NCBI RefSeq assembly: GCF_000205165.1
Contig: NZ_GL883837.1
Location: 209,082 to 273,081, forward strand
Source of the DNA: Paraprevotella xylaniphila YIT 11841
GTDB taxonomy: Bacteria; Bacteroidota; Bacteroidia; Bacteroidales; Bacteroidaceae
Direction: 5' to 3'
DNA length: 64,000 nucleotides
In this document: piece by piece, positions 17,626-26,487 of the stretch
Layout of the letters: each line of letters begins with the position of its first letter
Numbering within the stretch: position 1 is the stretch's first letter
Position numbers and translations under genes: made by a program
The notes under the pieces: model-generated
Told to the model about the DNA's origin: nothing
Seen by the model: only the letters and a program-made list of their open reading frames with translations
The model's database searches: none

Positions 17626-18702
17626 TTACAGTCCTTTCTGAAATACCTCCATCGTCTGCAATGAATACTTGTGGCACACTTTCTCCATCTTACGTTTCCG
17701 AAACGTCGCTACAAACTTCCTGTTCAATTCCAAGTACTTCCACAAACGTTTATAAACAAAATGCCGTGCAATCAAACCCTTAACACCCAACTCCGTGTCC
17801 GAGACATAGTCGAACCCATGCAAACACTCCAACACTCCCCGACAAGCTTCCGAAACGTCGGCTGATCGCTCCAACAGCCCAAACTCCCGCAAAAGCTTCA
17901 GGCCTTTCCGGATATAATAGAGGGCAACTCCGGTTTCCAACCTGTCCGTTCCCCTGATAGCCTTGTCTTTCAATATTTCCAACTTATATCGTGCAAAAGC
18001 CTTATAAGGCGTATAACCAGTGTGCATGAGCGACCCGTCTCGTTGGTAGTAATAATACAGCGGGACACAACACAAAGCCACGCTCGCCGCCTCCGGAACG
18101 TATTTGTATAACACAAAAGCGTCCTCGAAGGGAAAAGTCTCCATCCTATGCCTTACAACAATCTCACGCCGGCATAACTTGTTCCACAACCCTTCATCCA
18201 TTTGGTCATAACCTTTCATCTTACGCATGGCTTCATCAGGGGAAAGGCACACGACTTTATCGTCATAAGCCCATGGCGTAGTCAAACGCTGATGCTCCTC
18301 ATCATAAAAATAATGTTGGCAACATGCCACATCCGCCCCCGTCTTTGTTATCAGGCCATAAAGCACCGCTACAAAATCCATATCCACATAATCATCCGCA
18401 TCTACAAAACCGATGAATTCACCGGAGGACTTTTCTATGGCCGCCTGCCGCGCATCGCCGGCTCCAGAGTTCCGGGGCATGCTGAAAACCTTAAAACGCA
18501 TGTCTGACGCTGCCATCTCACCGGCTATATCCAAACTCCCGTCTGTGGAACAGTCGTCCATAATTATGACCTCTATGTTCCGGTAAGTCTGCTTTTCCAA
18601 TGAACGCAAACAACGCTCCAAATAAGGGGCTACGTTGTACATGGGTACAACCAATGTCACCAACGGCCCTTCCGTGACCGCAAACGAAGGGGTATTTTCC
18701 AT
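17626..18702 (-). CDS. Glycosyltransferase family 2
   Basis: A 358-residue GT2 enzyme with LVTLVVPMYNVAPYLERCL, VIIMDDCSTDGS, the GAGDARQAAIE segment and the metal-binding GFVDADDYVD motif. The C-terminal half is helical and soluble. It probably adds one sugar during surface-glycan assembly. It follows the GT8-GT2 fusion gene by 24 bases and belongs to the minus-strand operon controlled from the switch region near 22.5 kb. Confidence 0.9.
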   Translation of the reverse strand: MENTPSFAVTEGPLVTLVVPMYNVAPYLERCLRSLEKQTYRNIEVIIMDDCSTDGSLDIAGEMAASDMRFKVFSMPRNSGAGDARQAAIEKSSGEFIGFVDADDYVDMDFVAVLYGLITKTGADVACCQHYFYDEEHQRLTTPWAYDDKVVCLSPDEAMRKMKGYDQMDEGLWNKLCRREIVVRHRMETFPFEDAFVLYKYVPEAASVALCCVPLYYYYQRDGSLMHTGYTPYKAFARYKLEILKDKAIRGTDRLETGVALYYIRKGLKLLREFGLLERSADVSEACRGVLECLHGFDYVSDTELGVKGLIARHFVYKRLWKYLELNRKFVATFRKRKMEKVCHKYSLQTMEVFQKGL

Positions 18703-18726
18703 CCTGATTCCAATAACAATAAATGA

Positions 18727-20640
18727 TTATTTCTTTTTAAACTTCGCGAAAAATAAGGTGGCACCCTTGTATAAATCAAAGAGATGCAAGCAAAGGAAGC
18801 GGCGAAAAGCCAAATAAGGAGACTTCGTCAACAACGGAACGCCACTTACATTCTTTCTCAAATACTCCATCAAAACCTTTCGTTTCTTGCCGCTCCCGTC
18901 TTCGCTTAAAGAACGGTCAAGAATACGTAGATACATGTTAGCCAGAAACCGGTCGGAATCCTTCCAAAGCCCTAAAGCCTTGGCACGGCTGTGTTTGACA
19001 TCCAACGCATATAAATAATCGTCCCATTGGTTTTGTCGGAAAGCTTTGGTGACAATACTTTTGTGGCGCTCTACATAATGATAGGTTATATCTCCGGCCA
19101 CATAAACCGTCTTCGCACGTCCGAACACTTCAGGCAACGTCAAAATATCCTCAAACGTCCTACCCACAGGAAACGAAACTCCGTCGAAAAGCCTCCTCTT
19201 ATAAAGTTTGTTCCATAAATAATTCTTGATGAGCCGGTCTTGGAATAAAAGTTCCAAAGCTTCCCGCGTACCCCAACGTTCATTCTTTCCCACAGCACAC
19301 TTCTGAATATTTCCATTCTGTAAATGCAAATAATAGCCGCACAGCACAATATCCGCACCAGAGACAACATAGGCATCGTACAAAAGCGCATACATATCCT
19401 GCTCTATCCAATCGTCCGGGTCCACAAAACCCAAGAGTTCTCCCGTTGCCACAGACAATCCCAGATTACGTGCCCCGGCAACACCCTGATTGACCGGACG
19501 ACGAATCAGCTTGAAACGCGGGTCTCCTCCTATTGCAGCCTTACACACGTCATAGGAACCGTCCGTAGAAGCATCGTCCACCAGGATAACTTCTATGTGG
19601 CCGTACGTCTGTCCTCGCAAAGAACGGATACATTTCTCCACATATCGTTCCACATTGTAAACCGGTACGACAATGCTGATTAACGGAACAGACTGACCCT
19701 CAAGTGTTTTTTTGCTCGAACCGTAGTAACGTATATCTATATATTTCTCGCTTTTTATTCCTAAGGCATAAGGCAAGAAGTGGACGAAACGATGCAAACG
19801 CACCGCCCACCCGTCATTTTTCTTCTCCACACCGGGAAGCAGGCTCTCGTATTCGAAATATAACCGTCGCAAAGGATGCATGCAGTGGTACTGCCAAGGC
19901 TTGCGCCCGGAATAATGCAAAATGGCCGGACGGGTAATCGTTTCGATATGGGGAGGGACCCAACCGGCCGACTTACCCTTTGGCCTGCGGTAGGCGCCCT
20001 CTTGGACGTTCCATTTCATATCCAAAAGCCTTTTACGTTCGTGAAGCAGACTGTTCAGCAAGTCCTGATCATTATAGACAATCCTGTCCGGATACATACG
20101 ATAATGTTCCGCACACAGACGTTCCACCCCATGTGCTCTCCAATACTCCAGGTTCAGCAACAAGACCCCTCCGTTGAAATAGTTATAAGACGATGCATAA
20201 TGCAAACGACGACAATGCACCGGATTGACGGTAAAGCTATCCGGCACTCCGGCCAAAGCAACTCCCGTAAGGTCTGTCTCCCATAAACCATACAATGAAG
20301 ACAAAACCAATACATCACAATCCAAATACAAGACCTTGGACACGGACAACGGCAATATGGAAGATAGCAGACAACGGAAAAACACGACTTTCGACAAGCG
20401 CTGCTTCTCCCATGTCACTTCATAGCCCTTCATCTTTTCTTCCGCCACTTCATAAAAGAACACTTTCGCACCATAAGAGTCGCACAACGCAGACAGAAAG
20501 GCCACATCCTCTTGATGTAGATTCAATCCTACGATATGAAATACTATTTCATACGGGACATTGTTCCGCAAAACCGACACCATCGTTACCGCACAAGGAC
20601 GAACGAACCGGCTGTCTATGGCAAATGCTATATGCATCAT
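18727..20640 (-). CDS. Bifunctional GT8-GT2 fusion glycosyltransferase
   Basis: This 637-residue protein joins two complete glycosyltransferases. Residues 1-~300 are GT8, with MMHIAFAIDSRFVRPCAVT, the DXD site VLYLDCDVLVLS, YNYFNGGVLLLNLEYW, YNDQDLLNSLLH and HYSGRKPWQ. After a linker (IKSEKYIDIRYYGSSKK) residues ~325-637 are GT2, with PLISIVVPVYNVERYVEKCI, ILVDDASTDGS, GVAGARNLGLS and GFVDPDDWIE. Both active-site motifs are intact, so it may add two consecutive sugars. The GT8 half is closest in this window to the stand-alone GT8 at 23712-24641, whose end matches the start of the linker. Nine bases separate it from the upstream gene. Confidence 0.9.
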   Translation of the reverse strand: MMHIAFAIDSRFVRPCAVTMVSVLRNNVPYEIVFHIVGLNLHQEDVAFLSALCDSYGAKVFFYEVAEEKMKGYEVTWEKQRLSKVVFFRCLLSSILPLSVSKVLYLDCDVLVLSSLYGLWETDLTGVALAGVPDSFTVNPVHCRRLHYASSYNYFNGGVLLLNLEYWRAHGVERLCAEHYRMYPDRIVYNDQDLLNSLLHERKRLLDMKWNVQEGAYRRPKGKSAGWVPPHIETITRPAILHYSGRKPWQYHCMHPLRRLYFEYESLLPGVEKKNDGWAVRLHRFVHFLPYALGIKSEKYIDIRYYGSSKKTLEGQSVPLISIVVPVYNVERYVEKCIRSLRGQTYGHIEVILVDDASTDGSYDVCKAAIGGDPRFKLIRRPVNQGVAGARNLGLSVATGELLGFVDPDDWIEQDMYALLYDAYVVSGADIVLCGYYLHLQNGNIQKCAVGKNERWGTREALELLFQDRLIKNYLWNKLYKRRLFDGVSFPVGRTFEDILTLPEVFGRAKTVYVAGDITYHYVERHKSIVTKAFRQNQWDDYLYALDVKHSRAKALGLWKDSDRFLANMYLRILDRSLSEDGSGKKRKVLMEYLRKNVSGVPLLTKSPYLAFRRFLCLHLFDLYKGATLFFAKFKKK

Positions 20641-20648
20641 ATTAAAAA

Positions 20649-21563
20649 TCAGTTTATCGAATTGAAAACATCACGAATCGTCTCGTCCGCATAAATATAT
20701 CCACATTTGCACAATTCCTCAAAATGCAGCTTCCCTATCACCCGGTCGTACTCTTCTTCTAGCAAACCTTCCTTATAAAGTCGGTAAAAATACCTCCAAT
20801 GACGACCGCCATGCCTGCCCTTATGTTCTTCCAATTGTACACCGCCATTCACCATTTTATCCATAAACTGACGACGGCCGCGCACATTATAATGATAAAC
20901 ACGAATCGCCGAGGACTTTGCATATTGAGGCAACATCCTCACCTTATGGTTTCCCATGGAGATTTGCAAGTAACCGTCGGTCCGGTGAATTACCTTACGG
21001 TTCTGGCGTTCGAACAAGGAGTATAACGACAAATCATACGCCTCTATGTCGGTTACAGGCCGTACGGCCTTAGACCATTGCCAAAAAGGTTTGTCTTCTT
21101 CGGGATACATGCTTCTCACCTCGCAAGTCTGCACATTGGCACGAGATTCGCTTAACTCTTTTTTCAACGACCCGGAGGGAGCATACCAGAATTCATCTGC
21201 GTCTGCATTAATCACCCAATCCGCCCCGAAAGACGTCTTGGCCTTCCATATCATCCGGTCTACCCACTCTTTTTGTTCATAGCCCGTAGCTGCTTCCCTT
21301 ATCACGTCTACCACCCATCCTTTCCGACGATACTTTTCGATAATCCCGCAGGTCCCGTCTGTCGAATTGTTATCCGTTACAATAAAAGCATCCACTCCCA
21401 TAGCTTTATGGAACAACAGGTTCCGTTCCAATAACTCCTCTTCATTTTTCACCAGAAGCGTCATTATCAACCGGGGATCAGGAAGTTTCAGGAACATTCT
21501 CGGCAAATCCCGGACGGCACGGATTATTTTATGAATAATATATCGGTTCACTTTACGCTTCAT
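20649..21563 (-). CDS. Glycosyltransferase family 2-like protein (Glyco_tranf_2_4 type)
   Basis: A 304-residue protein. The central fold has LIMTLLVKNEEELLERNLLFHKAMGVDAFIVTDNNSTDGT, followed by WVINADADEFWY, where ADADEF supplies the metal-binding acids. The pattern LLVKNE...H...G.D..IVTDN.STDGT is typical of the Glyco_tranf_2_4 branch, also seen in GT92-like proteins. A basic N-terminus (MKRKVNRYIIHKIIRAV) may contact the membrane. It is the second gene of the operon, 9 bases after the fucosyltransferase. Sugar specificity is unknown. Confidence 0.85.
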   Translation of the reverse strand: MKRKVNRYIIHKIIRAVRDLPRMFLKLPDPRLIMTLLVKNEEELLERNLLFHKAMGVDAFIVTDNNSTDGTCGIIEKYRRKGWVVDVIREAATGYEQKEWVDRMIWKAKTSFGADWVINADADEFWYAPSGSLKKELSESRANVQTCEVRSMYPEEDKPFWQWSKAVRPVTDIEAYDLSLYSLFERQNRKVIHRTDGYLQISMGNHKVRMLPQYAKSSAIRVYHYNVRGRRQFMDKMVNGGVQLEEHKGRHGGRHWRYFYRLYKEGLLEEEYDRVIGKLHFEELCKCGYIYADETIRDVFNSIN

Positions 21564-21572
21564 TTAATTCAC

Positions 21573-22415
21573 TTAACCGATCGAGACTTTCAACCAGCTT
21601 TCCGGCACCACGTCCGCACTATTTGTCGTCTGCGTCCAACGTTCCGGGGCAATCACTATTTTGTCCGGCGACGGATTTAACCACGCTCCCCACCAACTGA
21701 AAGTACTATTGCATATAATATGATGGCGGCAATGGCTCATCAACATCATGTCCTGCCAACTGTCCTCCCCTTTGTTCCAATCAATGAATACGGCATTTTC
21801 CAATGGCAGGTACTGGCGTACCCAATCCAAATCCTCCGAAAATACATAATAATGGGGATGGACTATTCTTTTCTCCAACTCGGACAGGGCATTGAGGTAA
21901 TAAGAACGTTGACAAATGCACCCCAACGACTTCCAATGCTTCCCCTGAAGATAATCCCCTCTCCTGACATGTATGGACACGGCATCCGGGTCGGCCATAA
22001 TCTCCTGCATCGCACAAAGGCTCTTTCTGTTTACCCGGCGAACATCGAAAACAAACGCCTCGCGCACCTCCTTTTCCACACCGGCAAAATATTCCTCAGA
22101 CTGATAAAAGCCTTTAAAATAAATCCATGGCCAATGATACTTCCGGATGTAAGGCACAAGCGAACCACCTTGCTTCCGTTCCAATATGGTCTTAAACAAC
22201 AAAAACTCTATGATTTTCTTTAAACTCCGGTTGATACGGAACTCCGTACGGGGAAGATTAAACACCTTGTTCATCTCATACCCATAATGTACCCGATAAT
22301 GGACCATATCCGAAAGGTCTATCCTTGTATCTGGAAATACAGCCCTCATCTTCAAGTACATGGCATAAATGAACATTTGGTTACCCAAACCACCTGTCAT
22401 TTTTATCAACCTCAT
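21573..22415 (-). CDS. Alpha-1,2-fucosyltransferase-like glycosyltransferase, family 11
   Basis: A 280-residue GT11 enzyme. The family motifs are present in order: GGLGNQMFIYAMYL near residue 9, SIHVRRGDYL near residue 145 (GDP-fucose binding HxRRGDY) and CNSTFSWWGAWLNP near residue 235. Enzymes of this type transfer fucose from GDP-fucose, usually in alpha-1,2 linkage to galactose, and bacterial copies build host-like glycans. ATG at 22415 follows an AAGGTGG site and is preferred over an in-frame GTG at 22421. It is the first gene of the minus operon, only 38 bases from the left inverted repeat, and no promoter facing it is visible in the present orientation. Confidence 0.9.
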   Translation of the reverse strand: MRLIKMTGGLGNQMFIYAMYLKMRAVFPDTRIDLSDMVHYRVHYGYEMNKVFNLPRTEFRINRSLKKIIEFLLFKTILERKQGGSLVPYIRKYHWPWIYFKGFYQSEEYFAGVEKEVREAFVFDVRRVNRKSLCAMQEIMADPDAVSIHVRRGDYLQGKHWKSLGCICQRSYYLNALSELEKRIVHPHYYVFSEDLDWVRQYLPLENAVFIDWNKGEDSWQDMMLMSHCRHHIICNSTFSWWGAWLNPSPDKIVIAPERWTQTTNSADVVPESWLKVSIG

Positions 22416-22452
22416 AACCACCTTTATTAAAACTTCATATACTAATAATCGC

Positions 22453-22481
22453 TCTCTTTTGAAGAGATAAACCGAATATCG
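22453..22481. repeat. Left 29-bp inverted repeat of the putative promoter switch
   Basis: These 29 bases are the exact reverse complement of 22616-22644. The outer part is an internal palindrome TCTCTT-ttg-AAGAGA, and the inner part carries the flank AAACCG. Such long perfect repeats around a promoter are typical of invertible elements in Bacteroides. Confidence 0.9.
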
Positions 22482-22583
22482 TTATCCATTGTTAATCAAA
22501 AGATTGGTGTCATTTAGTAATATGTTTATCCTCAACAAAAGGCAAAAAAAGACACTCTCGCATACTTTTTATCCATTTACTTC

Positions 22584-22614
22584 TTTGTAATTATCAATTA
22601 ATTATGTAATTTTG
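22584..22614 (+). promoter_or_regulatory. Promoter inside the switch, facing the GT90 operon
   Basis: TTTG at 22584-22587 and TAATTTTG at 22607-22614 are separated by 19 bases, a perfect match to the Bacteroides consensus. The -7 box ends one base before the right inverted repeat. Confidence 0.85.
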
Positions 22615-22615
22615 C

Positions 22616-22644
22616 CGATATTCGGTTTATCTCTTCAAAAGAGA
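22616..22644. repeat. Right 29-bp inverted repeat of the putative promoter switch
   Basis: Exact reverse complement of 22453-22481. Here the palindrome is extended on both sides: CGGTTTA-TCTCTT-caa-AAGAGA-TAAAACCG (22623-22652), making it the most complete copy of the site in the window. Confidence 0.9.
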
Positions 22645-22689
22645 TAAAACCGTAATTATACCATATTCAAGCAAATGCCTACTTAATGT

Positions 22690-23700
22690 ATGGGAGACAG
22701 CATCATTTATAAACTAAAAAGCGGGAAGCCCAACAAATTCCTTAATTTCCTTTCCGGTTTTGCCGGATTAGCCATTCCGGATGCCTTTTTCCGGCAGCGG
22801 TTGCGCGGACTTCTCGCCCAAGTGCCCAAACATCCCGATTACGACTATATTCGCAAACGCGTGGACTATTACATCAAAACGGACCAACCATTCCACGTCT
22901 CAGACACAAACAGGCTCACTCGTGAACGTAGTTGGATTTATTATACTGGACGAATAGGGGATTATACCCGCAAAATGTTCCATACAGCTTACTTTTTCGA
23001 CCAACACGACGTGACCCGTTGGTTTCCCAAACATTTCCGTTGGAATTTCTGCCCAGGAGATGTATATTTCACTCCGGACACACCCACAATCGTCAAAAGT
23101 CGGTTGTTGACCGGCGACAATAGTAACTCCGTGATACTAAAGTTGGACAAACTACGCCATTTCATGTTCGTGCATGACACCATACCTTTCCGGCAGAAGA
23201 AAGACATGGCAATCTTTCGGGGAAAAATCCGCCAAAGCCGGGTACGTACAAAATTCTTGGAAATGTTCTTCCACCATCCGATGTTCGACTGCGGCGTAGT
23301 AGGGCGGAATGAAGGCTGTCCGGACGAATGGATGAGGGAAAAGAAAACCATCCGCGAACATTTGGATTATAAATTCATTATAGCCCTGGAAGGAAACGAC
23401 GTAGCTTCCAACCTGAAATGGGTCATGTCGTCCAACTCACTGGCCGTCATGACACGTCCGACTTGCGAGACTTGGTTCATGGAAGGAACGCTCGTTGCCG
23501 GATACCATTATGTAGAAGTGAAGGAGGATTTCTCGGACTTACCGGAGAAGCTGCAATATTATATCGAACATCCGGAGCAAGCGGAAGACATTATCCGCCA
23601 TGCCCATGAATACATCAGGCAGTTCCAAGACAAGGAACGGGAAAACCTGATTTCGCTGATGGTATTGGACAAATACTTCCGGCTTTCGGGACAACAATAA
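22690..23700 (+). CDS. Glycosyltransferase family 90 (CAP10-like)
   Basis: A 336-residue protein matching the GT90/CAP10 lipopolysaccharide-modifying family. Landmarks are the FRGKIRQSRVRTKFLEMF stretch (nucleotide-phosphate contact) near residue 176, DYKFIIALEGNDVASNLKWVMSSNSLAVM near residue 225, and ETWFMEGTLVAGYHYVEVK near residue 260. Bacterial members add xylose, glucose or similar sugars to LPS or capsule glycans. It is the first gene of a five-gene plus-strand operon read from the promoter in the switch element. The ATG at 22690 is the first good start after the predicted transcription start. Confidence 0.88.
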   Translation: MGDSIIYKLKSGKPNKFLNFLSGFAGLAIPDAFFRQRLRGLLAQVPKHPDYDYIRKRVDYYIKTDQPFHVSDTNRLTRERSWIYYTGRIGDYTRKMFHTAYFFDQHDVTRWFPKHFRWNFCPGDVYFTPDTPTIVKSRLLTGDNSNSVILKLDKLRHFMFVHDTIPFRQKKDMAIFRGKIRQSRVRTKFLEMFFHHPMFDCGVVGRNEGCPDEWMREKKTIREHLDYKFIIALEGNDVASNLKWVMSSNSLAVMTRPTCETWFMEGTLVAGYHYVEVKEDFSDLPEKLQYYIEHPEQAEDIIRHAHEYIRQFQDKERENLISLMVLDKYFRLSGQQ

Positions 23701-23711
23701 AAAATGAGGAT

Positions 23712-24641
23712 ATGATGATTCACATAGCTTGCAATATAGACCACAATTATGTGCGACATTGTGCCGTTACCTTGGTCTCTTTATTTGAAAACAACCCGAA
23801 AGAGACCTTCACCGTACATATTATTGCACGGGAATTATCGGAAACAGACCGGAACATTTTAACAGCTTTAGCCGAAAAATATAAAAATAAAGCCTGTTAT
23901 TATATACCAGACGCACAAATGTTGGAAGGATTCACCATCCGGGCTACCCACAACCGCCTGTCGTTGGCCGCCTATTACAGGTGCTTCCTGTCTGCCCTAT
24001 TGCCTGAAAGCATAGACCGCGTACTGTACTTGGACTGTGATATTGTAATACTAGGAGACATCACTCCGCTATGGCGTACGCCTTTAGACGCTCATACGGG
24101 AGTAGCCGTAGTGGAAGACACCGGGTGCAAGGAACTGCAGCGTTACGAAATCCTGCAATATCCGGCCGAGGACTCGTACTTTAATTCCGGTGTCCTCCTT
24201 ATCAACCTCGCATATTGGCGAGAACACCATATCGCCCAAGCTTGCGTCGATTATTACCGTGCATATCCGGAACGTATCATATTCAATGACCAAGACCTGC
24301 TGAACTGTGTGTTGCACCGGCATAAAACGTTAGTGGGTCTGCAATGGAACGTGCAAGACGGATTTTACCGCAACCATCCGGCCATAAGCCCGGAATGGCG
24401 CAAAGCCCATGCCGAAACATTAAGGCATCCGGTCGTCCTGCATTACACCAACCGGAAGCCGTGGAACTACGACAGCCAACACCCCTTACGGGATGTTTAT
24501 TTCCAATATCTGGATCTGACCCCGTGGAAAGGAGAACGCCCATGGCATAGCGTGAAGAACAGGTTCAAACGCTTTTTCCGCTTGTTACCTTTTTATATAG
24601 GAATGAGAAAAGCCAAGTATATCCGGTTAGAATCCCTGTAA
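23712..24641 (+). CDS. Glycosyltransferase family 8
   Basis: A 309-residue LgtC-type retaining transferase with MIHIACNIDHNYVRHCAVT, the DXD metal motif VLYLDCDIVIL near residue 101, YFNSGVLLINLAYW, FNDQDLLNCVLH and HYTNRKPWNYDS. It closely resembles the GT8 half of the fusion protein encoded on the other side of the switch, up to its last residues (IGMRKAKYIRLE). ATG codons at 23712 and 23715 are equivalent starts. It lies 11 bases after the GT90 gene. Confidence 0.92.
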   Translation: MMIHIACNIDHNYVRHCAVTLVSLFENNPKETFTVHIIARELSETDRNILTALAEKYKNKACYYIPDAQMLEGFTIRATHNRLSLAAYYRCFLSALLPESIDRVLYLDCDIVILGDITPLWRTPLDAHTGVAVVEDTGCKELQRYEILQYPAEDSYFNSGVLLINLAYWREHHIAQACVDYYRAYPERIIFNDQDLLNCVLHRHKTLVGLQWNVQDGFYRNHPAISPEWRKAHAETLRHPVVLHYTNRKPWNYDSQHPLRDVYFQYLDLTPWKGERPWHSVKNRFKRFFRLLPFYIGMRKAKYIRLESL

Positions 24642-24672
24642 AACAGAAACCATCGTCCAAAAGGCCATTATC

Positions 24673-25560
24673 ATGGGTAAAATAAAAAGATTTTTCAAAC
24701 ATATCGAAAAGTTCTTCGTCAGGCGTAAACAGCAACTCATCATGCACCATCTGCTATACCGCGCAGGAGGAAAGGAGTTAATTGCCCGATACACAAGGGA
24801 TTACCTTCCCGCATACGAACCCATTACAGGGAGTTCACCGATATGGACATGTTGGTGGCAGGGCGAGGACGCAATGCCAGACATCGTAAAAGCCTGCTAC
24901 AACGCCATGCACCGGTTTTCCGACGGACACCCGGTCATTCTCATTACGGAAAAGAATTACAAGGATTACGTGAACATGCCCGACTATATTATCCGAAAAC
25001 AACAATCGGGCGAAATCGACCTTACCCACTTCTCGGATATCCTGCGTATGATGCTGTTGGCTCGACACGGAGGAATCTGGATGGACAGTACGCTATTGAT
25101 ACCGTCCAAACACCTCGGCACATTTATCCATCCAGAAGATAAATTCTGGAGCTGCCACCACCATACCCGTTACTACAACATCTCGCAAGGCGGATGGGTC
25201 AGCTTCTTCTTGGCCTGCGGGAAAGGTAATATTTTACCCTCATTTATCGCTGACATGCATCTCTGTTATTGGAAGAAACATAAAAAGCTAATTGATTATC
25301 TACTTTTAGATTATACATTTGCCATGGCTCGTAAATACATTCCGGCCGTACACGATATGATCGAAAAAGTACCCATCACAGAAATGGGACCGTTGGGCAA
25401 GTGCCTGAATGAAGAGTTCTCGGAAGAAAAATGGAACGAATTCTGTACCCGGTATGATTTCCACAAGGTAACTTACAAGATACCTCTCTGCAAAACCACA
25501 GTCGAGGGCAAGAAAACATATTACGGACATATTCTTGAAACTTATCTTACACAACCTTAA
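24673..25560 (+). CDS. Capsular-polysaccharide-type glycosyltransferase (Caps_synth/GT32-like)
   Basis: A 295-residue protein with the Caps_synth/GT32 pattern: SSPIWTCWWQGEDAMPDIVKAC near residue 54, a donor-binding region ending in DLTHFSDILRMMLLARHGGIWMDSTLLI near residue 120, where GGIWMDST supplies the catalytic metal site, and WVSFFLACGKG later. The family transfers hexoses such as mannose or galactose onto surface glycans. A basic N-terminus (KIKRFFKHIEKFFVRRK) is consistent with membrane contact. It is the third gene of the plus operon; acceptor unknown. Confidence 0.85.
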   Translation: MGKIKRFFKHIEKFFVRRKQQLIMHHLLYRAGGKELIARYTRDYLPAYEPITGSSPIWTCWWQGEDAMPDIVKACYNAMHRFSDGHPVILITEKNYKDYVNMPDYIIRKQQSGEIDLTHFSDILRMMLLARHGGIWMDSTLLIPSKHLGTFIHPEDKFWSCHHHTRYYNISQGGWVSFFLACGKGNILPSFIADMHLCYWKKHKKLIDYLLLDYTFAMARKYIPAVHDMIEKVPITEMGPLGKCLNEEFSEEKWNEFCTRYDFHKVTYKIPLCKTTVEGKKTYYGHILETYLTQP

Positions 25561-25571
25561 AAACAAGAAAC

Positions 25572-26468
25572 ATGAAAGTCAACTGCGTAGTAGTCACATA
25601 TAACCGCCTGGCCTTACTTAGAGAATGCCTGGCTGCCATAGAGAAGCAAACCTATCCGATACACAAGGTAATCGTGATAGACAATTGTTCTACAGACGGT
25701 ACGGAGGATTTCCTGAAAGCATACGCTGTACGCCCTCAATTCCAAGTCATCCGCACGGAACAGAATATCGGAGGAGCCGGCGGTTTCTCTTTAGGCGTAA
25801 AAACATCCGCATTAGGCGGCGGAGATTACACATGGATGATGGATGATGACACCATCCCCTCTCCGGAAGCTTTGGAAGCCCTCATGCAAACAGCCTCACA
25901 GTCCAATGACATCGGATTCGTTTGCAGCAAAGTACTTTGGACCGACAATACCATTCATCCCCGCAATATGCCCGGAGGACTAAAAAAGGACACCATCGAA
26001 AACAACGGTATCACGGCCTGCCGCTGCGAAGTCTGCACTTTCGTCTCTGTCTTGGTCAGCAGCCGTGCGGTCTACAAAGTTGGCTTGCCCATCAAAGAGT
26101 TCTTTATCTGGTTCGACGATATCGAATACACCCTCAGAATCACAAGAGCCGGATTCAAAAATTACTATACAGAACAAAGCATTGTCGTACACAAGACCCC
26201 GGACGTGTACGACCCGAATATCGAACAGGCACCGGTCAATATGGCCAAACGTTTTTACTATCAAACCCGCAACACCTGCTACTTTAAGCACCGCGAACAA
26301 CCGAACAAACTTTTGTTCAGGCTGTCGATATGGAATAAGCTTCGTATCCTGAAACGAAGAATCAACCGCCGTAAAGACGGACACAAACAAGAGTTCTTAG
26401 CTGCAGTAAAGAAAGGATGCCATGACGGACTGACTTTCTACCCGGAAATAGAATATTTACCTCTATAA
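25572..26468 (+). CDS. Glycosyltransferase family 2 (GlfT2/rhamnosyltransferase-like)
   Basis: A 298-residue GT2 enzyme with MKVNCVVVTYNRLALLRECL, VIDNCSTDGT, a Gly-rich IGGAGGFSLGV, the metal motif WMMDDDTIPSPEAL and FIWFDDIEYTLRI (catalytic acid region). NIGGAGG with WMMDDD is typical of the branch that includes galactofuranosyl- and rhamnosyltransferases. It is homologous to the minus-strand GT2 at 27547-28446, and UDP-galactopyranose mutase encoded at 29938 could supply UDP-galactofuranose; this donor is an inference. It starts 11 bases after the preceding gene. Confidence 0.9.
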   Translation: MKVNCVVVTYNRLALLRECLAAIEKQTYPIHKVIVIDNCSTDGTEDFLKAYAVRPQFQVIRTEQNIGGAGGFSLGVKTSALGGGDYTWMMDDDTIPSPEALEALMQTASQSNDIGFVCSKVLWTDNTIHPRNMPGGLKKDTIENNGITACRCEVCTFVSVLVSSRAVYKVGLPIKEFFIWFDDIEYTLRITRAGFKNYYTEQSIVVHKTPDVYDPNIEQAPVNMAKRFYYQTRNTCYFKHREQPNKLLFRLSIWNKLRILKRRINRRKDGHKQEFLAAVKKGCHDGLTFYPEIEYLPL

Positions 26469-26487
26469 GCATACAAAATACAACAGA

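Larger units (their letters stand above)
22453..22644. promoter_or_regulatory. Putative invertible promoter element between divergent glycosyltransferase operons
   Basis: Two perfect 29-bp inverted repeats enclose 134 bp. The enclosed segment holds one strong promoter, facing right, at 22584-22614; I found no CAAAnnTA (a left-facing -7 box) inside it or between it and the fucosyltransferase gene. Transcription would begin inside the right repeat, about 69 bases before the GT90 ATG; after inversion the same promoter would start about 60 bases before the fucosyltransferase ATG. The layout predicts an either/or switch between the two operons. The structure is seen directly; inversion itself is inferred. 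Confidence 0.8.
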
